The notes under the pieces were generated by a model. That model was not told the origin of the DNA, did no database searches, and was given only the letters and a program-made list of their open reading frames with translations. Made by a program: the position numbers and the translations under genes. A DNA stretch of 64,000 nucleotides, taken from NCBI GenBank assembly GCA_022539475.1, contig VCMS01000151.1, positions 62,001-126,000 on the forward strand. Direction: 5' to 3'. Shown here piece after piece: positions 34,520 to 45,015 of this stretch. How positions within the stretch are numbered: the stretch's first letter is position 1; each line of letters starts with the position of its first letter. The DNA is from Gracilaria domingensis. Lineage: Eukaryota; Rhodophyta; Florideophyceae; Gracilariales; Gracilariaceae.

Positions 34520-35185
34520 TCAACCAGCCTCTCTGGAGGCCGCGAGACCGGACATCGTTGGTTCGTGCTCTAGCTCTCTTAAGAGCCAGAAGGCACGCAT
34601 TGGGACAGATCTCGACACCTGGTAGATGCGACTGAGCGGTTCGAGTGTATCTTCTTCCGCTGGTAGACCTTCCCAGCGCACTTGGACCTTGATGCCTTCA
34701 TCTGTTTCCAACAACTTCATGAGGCGAGCTACTTCCATGCCAGTTTCGGACGTCAGCACATGAGACATGATAGCCTTCTAGTCCAAGGATTTGTCGTGAT
34801 AGAATCTGAATCGACTTCCCTGTATTTCTTCTATCCGGCCATTTCGAAGATCTTCAACTTGATAGACGTAATCTGATACGGCCTTAAGAATACGGCGGGG
34901 CCCACCCCAGCGTAAAGCTAACTTCGCTCCGGCGTGAAATTCATTGCGCGCTACGAGCACAAAATCTCCTTCAATAAAGTTGGGTAAAACGCCAGACTCC
35001 GTCTTCCTTCGCGACTTCTCCCTGTTTTTCTGCAATCGGTCTTGTACTAATGGGTGGAGAGTCCGCAATGCTCTTGGAGCTTTCAAATGTTTATGGCACG
35101 TTCGAGAACGACTTCGGACACTTCTATAGTTTTTCGTGATGCGGAACGAATAAAAGAAGCTATCGGAGGGTGGATTCCATTCCAA
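34520..35185 (-). pseudogene. Element E integrase C-terminus and chromodomain
   Basis: The frame 34778-35185 has the integrase C-terminal SH3-like part (VLPNFIEGDFVLVARNEFHA and LRWGGPRRILKAVSDYVYQV). The frame 34520-34768 has a chromodomain (RLMKLLETDEGIKVQVRWEG, then TLEPLSRIYQ). Confidence 0.7.
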
Positions 35186-35902
35186 TAAATGCCGTTACGG
35201 GAGCGACGTTCATTCGGTGAGAGGAAACGGCGCTGTTCAGTGCACTTTGCACGACGGGAAGTAGATCCGGCCATTCGATAAAATCCATTTGCAGTTCAGA
35301 CGTCAGCGCTCGGAATATTCGCAAAACTTCTTGAACAAGTCGTTCTACTGCGCTATTGCTCCATGGAGTGCATGGAAGCGTGAAGAGTTGTGGGACATGC
35401 AATGACCGGGACAAAATTCGGATGGTTTCCTTCCTGAAATGCGTGTGTCCATCGGACATGAGCCCGTTCGGTACGGCGAATATAGCACACCAGTCCACCA
35501 GAACGTGTGCAGTGTGCTCCGCAGAGGTATATGGGCAGGCAAAAAACCATTTATAGTCCGAATGGTCGTCACAGAGCATCAACAAATACTTCGTGCAGGA
35601 GTTGCTTTGGCCTATTCCAAGAAATCGAACTGCGACAGATCATTTGGGCCTGTGCCATGCATGGTGGGACGAAAAGGTCAAGGAACTTTCTGTCCTCCGG
35701 TAGTAGAGATACACTGTATGCAGACGTTGACGAGAGTGTGCACGTCGTTCTCGAGCGTTTTACAGGTGTAGTGCTTCTTGAGAGTCCTTTCAGTTGCCGT
35801 GCTTTCTCTGCGTCCTGCAGGCTCTGTATGTGCTATGATGCATAACCGCAGCTGGAGTGAGTCGCGTGGTTCTGGTAACCATATTGCTCCAGAATTGTTC
35901 AT
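35160..35902 (-). pseudogene. Element E integrase core
   Basis: The zinc region is seen in the 35678-35902 frame (VNVCIQCISTTGGQKVP). The core frame 35160-35585 has LMLCDDHSDYKWFFACPY, LMSDGHTHFRKE and CTPWSNSAVERLVQE. The last is the usual place of the catalytic Glu. Confidence 0.7.
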
Positions 35903-35929
35903 CCAAAGATCATTCTTCTTCTCGAAACC

Positions 35930-36356
35930 TGTAGTACAGCCACAGGCCGTGACAACGTACTATGCCCTGATAAAGGAAAAAATTGCGCAGCACTCAAGCG
36001 GGGACGAAGGAGCACTCAACGGACGCTAACAACGGGGCGCGAGATAGGCGCGCAGCACCGGTAGTGACGGTAGGATGACCGTTGTGGGAAACTAGACGAT
36101 GGAAGAATCGGCTAGGAGGTGCTTGAGGTTTACCACGGTGAGCTCTGCCCGGTGGGAGATGCTTAAGTGCACCTCCCACGGGCACAAGCCACGTGTCGAA
36201 AATAATAAACTATGTACCTATAAGGGGGGTCCCGAAGGGCGACACGACAACTGTCACAACCCTACACGTGTGGGACCCCGAGGTGCACCCTGTGCACACT
36301 AACTAAATAAACTAATACTATGCACCTGTCAGGGCGGTGCCTCTCACTGCACTACA
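35930..36356 (-). repeat. 3' LTR of element D
   Basis: On the plus strand it starts TGTAGTACAGCCAC and ends CACTGCACTACA, with inverted TGTAGT/ACTACA ends. It is nearly identical to 43392-43818. A pyrimidine run (CTCCCCTTCTT) follows at once, which is the polypurine tract on the element's strand. Confidence 0.92.
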
Positions 36357-39300
36357 GACTCCCCTTCTTAGGCCTGGCTTCGTCCCGAGGCTGGCCAAAC
36401 ATTCCCATTCGGGGAGCGACCGCGATTTCGGCCTTCAATGTACAACAATTTCCAGTCCACCAAGATCCCAGTTGGGTGACAATCATACTCCACGCAACGC
36501 GCGAGGGAGCGGCGCACAGCGCCCGCGGTGGAAACGTTACCGATGTGGCGAGCATCACGGCGACCCACTTCCTGTCTTCCCTAGAATTCCCGATTGGGTG
36601 GCGAGTCAGCGCGCGAATGCTGCGGCTGACCGACACGGCGAAGTACGGGTAATTGGAGCTCCGAAGCGCCCATAGGGTGCGTTCGCCTCAGATCGAATAA
36701 GGCCCACTGGGTTGGCCAAAGGACTCAAAATAATCTTCCCGACGAGGGCGTTCGTGCCCGAGGATACCGCCGTCGATTCCCCCACGGGCCGCGGAGATGT
36801 GCGGCCTGTCACTGACTTCCCGGTTGGGGCACTACGACCATTGGCAGCGCGCCCTATAATTCGTAGACCGCCAGAATCCCTATGGGCAAATGTGTCGCCC
36901 GTTCAGCGACCAACACGTCTCAGCGAGCGGTGGTGCTTCCCAATGGGTCGAAGTCAGGGCGCGCGCATGCGTTGCACGACAAGAACCCCGAGCATGGGAA
37001 GTAACAACACTAAACCCGGTCACAGAAGCGCAAACTGCCGAAACAGTCTCTGCGGGCACAAAAACGCCAAGGCCAAGAAGGCACAGTGCTTTCCCAAGCA
37101 TCAAATCCCGAATGGGGCAACCAGCGCGATATTAAGCATGCGCGTAACGCCTAATGGCGCCGAACGGCCAGGTTTCCCAGTTAAGTTCGTTGAATTCCCT
37201 CTGGGGAGCACGCGACACGCCGATGACGCTCCCACCTCCCCAACGGGTCACTGTCCGTTGCGCACGCGAGCGCTGTAGGTTCCTGAGAGTAGTCGTTTAG
37301 ATTGCTCTCCATGGTCAGTTGATGGTACCCCTCAGGGCAGTGCATCCAATTATACTACCGACTCCCCTTCTTAGGCCTGACCTAACAGGTCGGCCAAGTC
37401 CCATGCGGAAAGCGAACGCGAGCGTAGCACGGCGAAACACTCAGTTCCATACCAGCACAATCCCACTTGGGCAACGAGCGAGTGCACCAAAATGGGAACG
37501 GTGGGAGCAATGCGCGAATCCCACTAGATGGGGGGATCCGTTCTTCAATGCCTATCAACAGACACGGCGAAATGACGAGGTTCAAATCGTCGAGAATCCC
37601 GTAAGGGTTGGAAGCGGCGGAAAAAGAAACCGTTCGCAACGGTGTAGTTCTCGAAAGAATCCCATGCGGGTGAATATCACAAGCGAAAACACGCGTGAAT
37701 GAGCGCCACGAAGTACCCAGATGGGAACAAGACCAGCACACGAAATCAACAGGGTGAACCACGTTTTGCCTTTCTCGAAGTCCCAGCCAGGTGACACACG
37801 AGCGCACGAGCGCTGCGGCTGACCGACACGGCGTGAGACGAATTACCGAAGGAAGAAATCCCGAGAGGGTCACGAACAAGCGCGACCTTGAAACAGCGAG
37901 GTAGAGATTACAGCAGTCCCGTAGTGGGCAATCCGACCAAATTAAGAACCGGCGACAGTCGCCAAGGATTGCTGGAGTTTCAATTCCTACAATCCCTGCG
38001 AAGCGCGCGCGAGCGATGCGACACGGGGAGCCTCAGTGCGGAAAAATCCCGTTTGGGTCGACAGTCTGATAAGCAAACCAGAAACAAATTCCAGACCAAT
38101 CTGGATCCCGGTTGGGCAAGCTACGACCGAAACAAGGTTCGCGGTTGCTCCCTAATGCGAGAATCCCACGCGGGGTCCAGCGGTGCCAAGTGTGCAAGAG
38201 CAGGTTCGAACCATCCTCAAAACTCCTAGAGGGGTGATACGCCATGCACGGAATCATGAGTAGAGCCCGTGGTTGGGTAACAGACTGTTCTTTCGAGGAG
38301 AAGCTAGTAGACGCATACCGCATTACCGGACGCAGCATTTTCCTGTTAGGTCAGTGAAGGTACGAGGAACACGCTTCGATACAGCGAGGCAGTGATTCCC
38401 AGCTGGATCCGTAATGACGGATGACCTGCTTAGCTTCTGTAGAGGAGTCAACTCCCCAAAGGGCAAGCGTAGCCCTCTCCGCTTATCCCATAGGGCCGCT
38501 GCCTATCCTGCGCAGATGTCACGCAGCGCACTTGTCATGTATCTGTAGAAAGGCAGTCCCAACAGGGCGTTCATGTGGCACGGATACCATCTCCATTATT
38601 TCAAATAGCCCATCATGGGATTGATCTATCGAAATTAGAATGGGTCTCGCTGTACTCCATGGAGGGTTGACGCACCTGTGGCCAGTACACGGTTCGAGCT
38701 GAGAAGCTCTCCGATCCCGGGGAGGGTCTGAGACATAGTACGAATAATTGTACATTCAATCCCGTATGGGTCCGTTTCACTCAACGACATTCCTCTGCAG
38801 GCGCTTCAGTTTCTACTGTATCCACCTGTAGGGTTCCTTCCGATTACGCATTGTGTTGAAACGACGCGCGTCGACGACAAACGTTTGTTCCCAATGGGTA
38901 TAATTTCCTTCCCAGGGGTCTACAACAGGAGACAGAGGCTCTCGAAGTTGTTTTCCCAAGCGGTCACATGTCTGAATGACAGGCGTTGGCGTTTCGTACA
39001 TAGATTCTAACGATATCCCATAAGGGCCCTGCGCGTCGTCACGAATCGCTTTCTCTCCAGCAACGACTTTCACTGATCCTACTGGGTGCTACGCGTCTCA
39101 GTCGACCCGCTATCTGCTGCCGACGGTCGCAGAACTGTTCAGGTGTCCCCCATGGGTCGTGTCTTTTGCCGGTTCCAAGGGCAGCCAATCCCACAACGGG
39201 TACTCTTCTTACCGTGTACGACCCTGGCGAGGGGCATTCCGAAAAGGTTCCAGGTTCCCTGGTGGGTGATGGTCCCGGTGGGCTTCGCTCGCTGCACGCG

Positions 39301-40466
39301 CCTGCGAAAGGTGAGTCTTCTAACGCGTCTTCCGAATCGGACATGGACGTTCCCATCAGTGCCGTCCGTTGCCGTCTTCATACCCGTGGTGGGAATGCGT
39401 AACGCGCTTCTGCTCTCTTGAGTCAATAAAGAGCTTCAGCTTGCCCTTTTCCCCTAGAGGGATGCGTGTTCGAGATCTGTTTGCGGCGAGATTATCCCTC
39501 CCGACGGCCAGCGCGGGCACTTCGGCGATGCGCGCGCAGGGTGCGCAGCGTGCGGCACGGCGCTCAGGGCGTAAATTGAGCCCTTCTTGGGTCCCCTCCC
39601 CTTCTTGGGGCGCGCTTGGACTCCAAGCACCGAGATTTCCCGGCCGGGTGAGCCGGAGAGCCGTTGGCGGCACGCGCGCGCGTGCGTGGCACTGCGCGCG
39701 TGAGCGCGGCACGTGCCAGCAAGGCTGGGGGGGTGCACAGTACGCGCGGCGGCCAAGTGGGCATGTCCTCGATAGGTGAATAGCCCAGAATCGGCTGATT
39801 TCCCAGAGGGTTACTTGCAAGGCGAATCAAAAAATTCGCGCCGGCAATTACCCTCTCAGATGGGGTGGAAAACGCCGATTCTTTGTTTTGCCCGTAGCTC
39901 GAAAACGCGGGCGTTTCAGTGGCTCGCAATGCCTGATTTGGGGTGCGCGGCACATCAAAGTACTTAGGATTTTTTGATCGTGCCAGAACGCATCCCTACG
40001 GGCAATACTGTATACCCAATTGGCTACCGACAGGCGTGGGCCACGTGGCGTTTGGCACGCTTGCAACGGCGCATGGCGGTGCACGCGCTTGTGCATGGCG
40101 CGCGCGTGTCCTACGTGGGTATTCCGAGCGTGCAATGGCGCGCGCGTGTCCATCGTGGCCCTCCCACGCGTGCAACGTCGCATGCCAGCAAGGCCGTGCG
40201 CAGCACAGGGTGTGCATAGTCCTCAAAAGGTCGCCCGCTTGGTACTCCGGGCGTTCCGAGTCGTCCTAGATCATCTCAAAGGGGTCCAAACTTCTCTGAA
40301 AGCGTCGCGAATCCCTCCGAAGGCCTCCGCGAGACCCATAGGGACTTCAAACGAGCGCTATCCCGCCGGGAAAAGTTTTGGCCGCCATGGCCGGTGGGAG
40401 ACTATGCCAAACTTTTTCGTACCCGAAAGGGGAAAAGCACTCCAAAGTCCAGGAAAGAGGTTGCGT
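36357..40466 (-). other. Element D 3' noncoding region
   Basis: 4.1 kb between chromodomain and LTR with no recognisable domain on either strand. About 45 bp next to the LTR (36327-36371) recur in similar form at 37327-37372, as if an end-proximal segment was duplicated about 1 kb inward. GC-rich runs occur at 39500-39760 and 40040-40200. The CCC-N4-GGG motif is the only pervasive structure. Confidence 0.65.
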
Positions 40467-40688
40467 TCAGTTGCGCGAGCGTTCGCGATCACGGCGGGCG
40501 TGAAATCGGGCGACATCGTTAAAGGGAGTGTTGTTGAGAGGCTCCCAGAAGTCTCTCGAAGGTGGGTAACCGTACCATCGGACTTTGACCACAGCGGACC
40601 CATCGGTGGCCACTCCCTCGTCAAGGACGTTTTCTACGACCCGTTCGCGTGAATCGTCGCCTTCCTCCTCGAGGAGTTCAGGCGACAA
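40467..40688 (-). pseudogene. Element D chromodomain
   Basis: Contains VVENVLDEGVATDGSAVVKV, then RWYGYPPSRDFWEPLNN, a good chromodomain match and the closest relative in this window of the domain in element C. A basic Arg-rich tail ends it. Confidence 0.75.
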
Positions 40689-40874
40689 TTACACGTCTGG
40701 ATGGGGTATTCCAAAGAGTTCAGGCAAGGTAGTAGGATCGACCGAGACCTGTTTCGGGCCAGTAGCCTGTGACTCAGAAGGAGTGTTCCCAGTGGGGTCA
40801 GACGCCTCGGAAACCGGCGTCGGCGTTCCCTGTTGGGCTGATGCGGGCTTAGGCGACTGCGGCAGTGTCGTTGG

Positions 40875-41431
40875 TCACTCGGCTGCGTCAAAACCCCGTG
40901 GGGCTTTCGTGATACAGTCGATGGAGACCGTGTCGTGCATGTTGGCGTCCAAGATGGTCACGGTTGTGTCTGTAGCTTTAACAACCCGAAAGGGACCAGT
41001 TGTTCTAAGAAGGAGCTTGCGGGAGACAAATTCTTCTTCCGCAGTCTCCGTAGCTTTCCGTGGAGGGCGGTCTAAAAAGACGTAGTCCCCAGGGGAAAGT
41101 GAGAGCTGAGCTCGTACACAAGAATCAGAGTCGGCCTGGTAGCGCCGCTGGACACGGTCCAATGTCGCTTTGGCCTTCGAGAGGAGATACCGAATACGGG
41201 CGTGTCTCTGACGTTTCACTGTGACCGAATTCGGATTGTCAGACCCAGCTGGGGAGATAGCGGTGGTTGGCGCATCAACAACGATCCCAGGGGGTGTCGC
41301 GTTAGCACCAAATCAAAAGGTATCGTCCCGGTGGTTCTATGAACCTGGGAGTTGTACGCGAAGACCAAGGGCTGGACGAAATCATCCCAGTCTTGCTGGT
41401 GCTCAGACACGTAATGCCTGAGGCCTCCCAA
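40875..41431 (-). pseudogene. Element D integrase C-terminal half
   Basis: Two adjoining frames. 41216-41431 has WDDFVQPLVFAYNSQVHRTT and GTIPFDLVLTRHP, the region after the integrase core. 40875-41219 has the C-terminal part (LSPGDYVFLDRPPRK and GPFRVVKATDTTVTILDANM). The catalytic core upstream is not seen. Confidence 0.75.
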
Positions 41432-42242
41432 AAGGGTTCGTCATAGATAAAAGGAAAGGAAAGACCATCAGAGAAAACGGAAAAGAATAACCGCGCTGCC
41501 CGACAAGAAAGTCAAGGGAAAGCGAATAAATCCCAGAAGGGTGTACTTTTCAAGCAGAAACTAATGCGAAGAACCAACGAAAAACGGGTTGAGATTAGTT
41601 CGAGTCCCAAACTGGGGCTTGAACCGTTTCGGTTGTTTCACGACCGTAACGCATGTTCAACCAACCGCTCTCCATCTTGGGCGAGCGCACTGCATGAGCG
41701 AAACCACCGCAAAGGAAACAGTGCGCAAAAGCCTGCACAACTCCAATAGAAGTGGAGTAGAGCATAGAAAGAGTCCCGTTGGGTAGTCAAGACTCTGAAA
41801 ACGTGTACGTTGTCCAACGAACAAAACAAACTGTCCCAGCCAGGGTTATTTTTCTTTAAGGAACAGTAGTGGACAAGCACTTTCAAAGAGAACGGTGTTC
41901 CTCGCAACCGGAAAACGTTGTCGAGGACATAATAAGGCAGTTAGTGATGGGCAAGTATCCCGTACAGGGTGATCCCAGAGTGACATGGGGATTCGATTAA
42001 CTTGTGTAACAAGTGTAAATGATTCCCACATGAGGGTACCTGCACGAGACAAGTCGAGAGGTGTAGGACCAGTCCTTGTCCCATATGGGTTCCGAACCGA
42101 TCCATGTTCCATGACGGTGGTGACAACGTCCTAGTTAGGTCATGTTAGACTTGTCAGGAGTTAGAGTAAGCGGGAGAGACAGAAGCATACATTTGATACT
42201 TCTGCGGGTCGAAGAGCAGAGCTTGGAGCTAACCGCCTTCAA
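41432..42242 (-). other. Element D stretch between gag and integrase
   Basis: About 0.8 kb where protease, RT, RNase H and integrase core would be expected. I recognise none of them. The CCC-N4-GGG motif continues through it (for example 41532 and 42080). Confidence 0.55.
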
Positions 42243-43265
42243 TTAGTTCCCGTGTGGGGGTAGAATGCTTTGCAATTCGTCCCGCTCAGGGTCGGAGCAG
42301 TCCGACTCGCTCCACTCGGGCATATCTGAGCTCAAGTGAGAGTCTTCCGAGTCGGAAAAGTCAAGACCCAAAAGGGATGACTTCCTCCGGTTCCGACTTC
42401 GGCCTGGGCGTCTCCTTCTTCCCCTTTTGTCGCGTCCCAATTGGGTCACGCCACCGGTACTCTTCTGTTTCCCTAGAGGAGGAGTTCCCAAGTCGGGTCT
42501 ATCACTACTGGGGTCCCTGCCGGGTCTGGAATCTGCTTCATGTTCGGCAGGGATAGTGGTCGGTTGCCATACCGAGACGGCCGGCTGACAGTTGACAGTT
42601 TGCTCGTACTCAATGGCAGCGAGCTGGACACGGCGCTGTACCTCAGTGTGCACACTGGTGGCAATAGCGCCGTCCAGAATTCCGGTGACGGTCATCTTAG
42701 AAGCGACCCGCTGGACAAGGGTATCCAGCAGGCCCTCCACTTCAGCATTAACCCTGTGGGGAATACGGCGCTCGACCTCAAGTGTCACCATAGACTTCAC
42801 GAGTGGCCTCAGGGCTATGAGTAGCTCTCCCGTAACGGGTTGAACCTCACTCCCTACGGGTCGTTGCGGAGTCCCAACGAAGGTCTCGGGCGCTGTTGCC
42901 CTGGGGGTCTGCGGCTGCGGAGTCGCTTCTCGAGAGGCATGCTGACGCATGGCCTCGAGACGGTTCCGAAAGTCGGTCGGGGAGGACTGACGGAGTATGC
43001 GCTCCGGGTCCTCCACAGGTTGTAGAATCCCTCCATGGGTACTACGAGTGCTCGGAGCCTCTGAACCGGGAGCAGGCGGAACTTCGTCAGTGCCGTTATC
43101 CCGATGGGGTTGAGCAGAACCGGCGTGTTCATGGGAGGATTCTGGTGCGGTGGCCATAACGGGAGGCGGAAAGGATTTTTCGTCCGGCTTGCGGAAAAAT
43201 GAACGCAAATGCGGGCAAGTTCGAGAAAACTCTAGAGAGAAAAAGCGACGGAGCGGTGAAACCAA
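42243..43265 (-). CDS. Element D Gag-like protein
   Basis: A 340-codon frame that appears open. A Ser/Pro/Glu-rich N-terminus is followed by a helical middle (LLDTLVQRVASKMTVTGILD) and a basic segment (KRGRRRRPGRSRNRRKSSLL). It ends in an acidic Ser/Asp-rich tail (SDSEDSHLSSDMPEWSESD). No zinc knuckle is seen. The layout is like the N-terminal half of Gag in element C. CCC-N4-GGG sites fall in all three codon phases here. Gag function is inferred from position after the LTR and leader. Confidence 0.55.
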   Translation of the reverse strand: MVSPLRRFFSLEFSRTCPHLRSFFRKPDEKSFPPPVMATAPESSHEHAGSAQPHRDNGTDEVPPAPGSEAPSTRSTHGGILQPVEDPERILRQSSPTDFRNRLEAMRQHASREATPQPQTPRATAPETFVGTPQRPVGSEVQPVTGELLIALRPLVKSMVTLEVERRIPHRVNAEVEGLLDTLVQRVASKMTVTGILDGAIATSVHTEVQRRVQLAAIEYEQTVNCQPAVSVWQPTTIPAEHEADSRPGRDPSSDRPDLGTPPLGKQKSTGGVTQLGRDKRGRRRRPGRSRNRRKSSLLGLDFSDSEDSHLSSDMPEWSESDCSDPERDELQSILPPHGN

Positions 43266-43375
43266 ATGATCCGCGACGGGTCTAAAAGGCCCGAGAGGGA
43301 AGAAGTGATTCGAAAGCGACGAAGCGAATCCCGTGACGGTCGAATAAACTAGAAAAGACCCGAGAGGGTTATTCT

Positions 43376-43391
43376 ACGTCGGGAGACCAGT
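43376..43391 (-). other. Primer-binding site of element D
   Basis: On the element's strand TGGTCTCCCGACGTAG follows the 5' LTR after one or two bases. It begins TGG, as expected for pairing with a tRNA 3'-CCA end. It resembles the site of element C. Confidence 0.6.
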
Positions 43392-43818
43392 TGTAGTACA
43401 GCCACGGGCCGTGACAACGTACTATGCCCTGATAAAGGAACAAATTGCGCAGCACCCAAGCGGGGACGAAGGAGCACTCAACGGACGCTAACAACGGGGC
43501 GCGAGATAGGCGCGCAGCACCGGTAGTGACGGTAGGATGACCCTTGTGGTAAACTAGACGATGGAAGAATCGGCTAGGGGGTGCTTGAGGTTTACCACGG
43601 TGAGCTCTGCCCGGTGGGAGATGCTTAAGTGCACCTCCCACGGGCACAAGCCACGTGTCGAAAATAATAAACTATGTACCTATAAGGGGGGTCCCGAAGG
43701 GCGACACGACAACTGTCACAACCCTACACGTGTGGGACCCCGAGGTGCACCCTGTGCACACTAACTAAATAAACTAATACTATGCACCCGTCAGGGCGGT
43801 GCCTCTCACTGCACTACA
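43392..43818 (-). repeat. 5' LTR of element D
   Basis: A near-identical partner of 35930-36356, followed on the right by the target duplication AAACC. Confidence 0.92.
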
Positions 43819-44677
43819 AAACCATCAGGACGAGATTGTTCGCGGGCGGTTTGCTGAGTGACAATTTCGTCTGCTCTGGGCCAGCAGAAATCTTCGGCAG
43901 CGGTAGTTGGAAGCTCTGAAACTTTCACAATTCGGCGTAGGGTTGGAGGGGTTGCCCAACGTGTGAGAAAGTCGGTCCAAACATTTTCCAATTCGTTGAT
44001 GTGAAAACAAATGTAGTTGTAAATGCTGATTCGAACTGCCCAGCGCAAAACTTCGCGAACGGAGGGCATGCTGAGGTCAGGGATGATAGAAAGCGGGTCT
44101 AATAAGAACACGAGGTTGTTGTGATCTGTGTAAAGATCAAATCTTGCAATTATGGCGACCATCCAGTGAATATGTTCTAGAGTGGCGACAATTGCAAATG
44201 CCTCTTTCTCCATGGTAGACCACCCAAGCTGCCTCGTGTTGAATAAACCTGAACAGAAAGCCAGCGGTGTGTGCCTTTGTTCGTGATGTGGCTTGGTGTG
44301 GGTGGGCCCTGAGTGACTATACCAGACCATATGTTGTCCGACGCATACGTGTAAACACACAAGCGCTGGTTTTAGTCGCTGTGAGCGAGTGTCAAACTGT
44401 GGACGAGGGCATCTCTGCAAGCGATGAATGCCTTGGTCTCTTTCTCTGACCAGTTTAGAGAGGCGAGTTCAACCCGTGCCACGGCAGATTTCGTGCGTTT
44501 GCCGCCCTTGGCATACACGTTTTCCAGGAATTCATGGAGCGGGAGGATGACCTGCGATAAATTCGGGATGCTCATCTTTGCCCATTGAAGCGCACGGAGA
44601 AACTGTTGCAAATGTGCGCCGTTAGATGGGGACTCCATGCAAAGTACTCTCTCTAATTGCCTTGCATCGTACTTCAC
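43819..44677 (-). pseudogene. Element E RNase H and RT thumb
   Basis: The frame 43806-44420 (its last few codons are LTR of D) has STMEKEAFAIVATLEHIHWM and RFDLYTDHNNLVFLLDPLS, classic gypsy RNase H. The frame 44372-44677 has the RT thumb (QFLRALQWAKMSIPNLSQVI). Confidence 0.75.
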
Positions 44678-44704
44678 GCCTGCTGCTGAGATGATTCTAC
44701 CACA

Positions 44705-45015
44705 TCACCGGATTGATGTTGCAAATAGAATGCACTTCTTAGGGTAAAATGGTATGGAATACTGTTCACAAAGGCGAATTAGCTTTTCTATTTCTTTTAG
44801 TAGTCCGTCCGGGTCATTGCTGTGAAGAACGATGTCGGCCAGCCAATACAGTAACAGCTGCCAAAGTTCGGGTGGAAGGATGGAAAAGTCTCGGCGAGCA
44901 CGGACGGCAGATGAGTTGTCGCGTTTGTAGTTCCGTGTAGCACGCGAGATCGGGACAAGATGTTGTCTAGAGTTAAAAAACACTGCAGCGCTTGGCATCC
45001 TTCATAGAGTGGGAC
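44705..45015 (-). pseudogene. Element E RT palm, second part
   Basis: Contains the active-site neighbourhood LLYWLADIVLHSNDPDGLL and the following YSIPFYPKKCILFATSI. It abuts the solo LTR that starts at 45016. Confidence 0.65.

Larger units (their letters stand above)
36360..43375. repeat. Dispersed CCC-N4-GGG inverted-motif array
   Basis: The 10-mer CCC-N4-GGG, usually preceded by T and followed by T or C, recurs through the internal region. Exact N4 examples start at 36404, 36467, 36589, 36819, 37107, 37238, 37462, 37598, 37661, 37860, 38048, 38107, 38165, 38558, 38761, 39017, 40788, 40828, 40985, 41532, 42080, 42367, 42436, 43290 and 43359. N3 and N5 forms fill many gaps. Successive sites from 37462 to 38165 lie 54-78 bp apart. 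The loop bases differ between sites and the sequence between sites is not repeated, so this is not a tandem repeat or CRISPR array. Confidence 0.85.
35930..43818 (-). mobile_element. Element D: chromodomain Ty3/gypsy element with CCC-N4-GGG array
   Basis: A 7.9-kb minus-strand element. LTRs of 427 bp (35930-36356 and 43392-43818) differ at about seven sites by eye, so it is the youngest complete insertion here. AAACC flanks both ends (35925-35929 and 43819-43823). In its own direction it has the LTR, a primer site, Gag, a short stretch with no recognised Pol part, integrase end, chromodomain, and 4.1 kb of noncoding DNA before a polypurine tract and LTR. Protease, RT and RNase H are not recognisable, so it probably depended on another element. 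The CCC-N4-GGG motif runs through the entire internal part. Confidence 0.88.

Noticed and set aside
36360-43375. CRISPR array or simple tandem repeat
   Set aside because: The repeated part is only a gapped 6-base inverted motif, spacing varies, intervening sequence is partly protein-coding, and the context is a eukaryotic retroelement.
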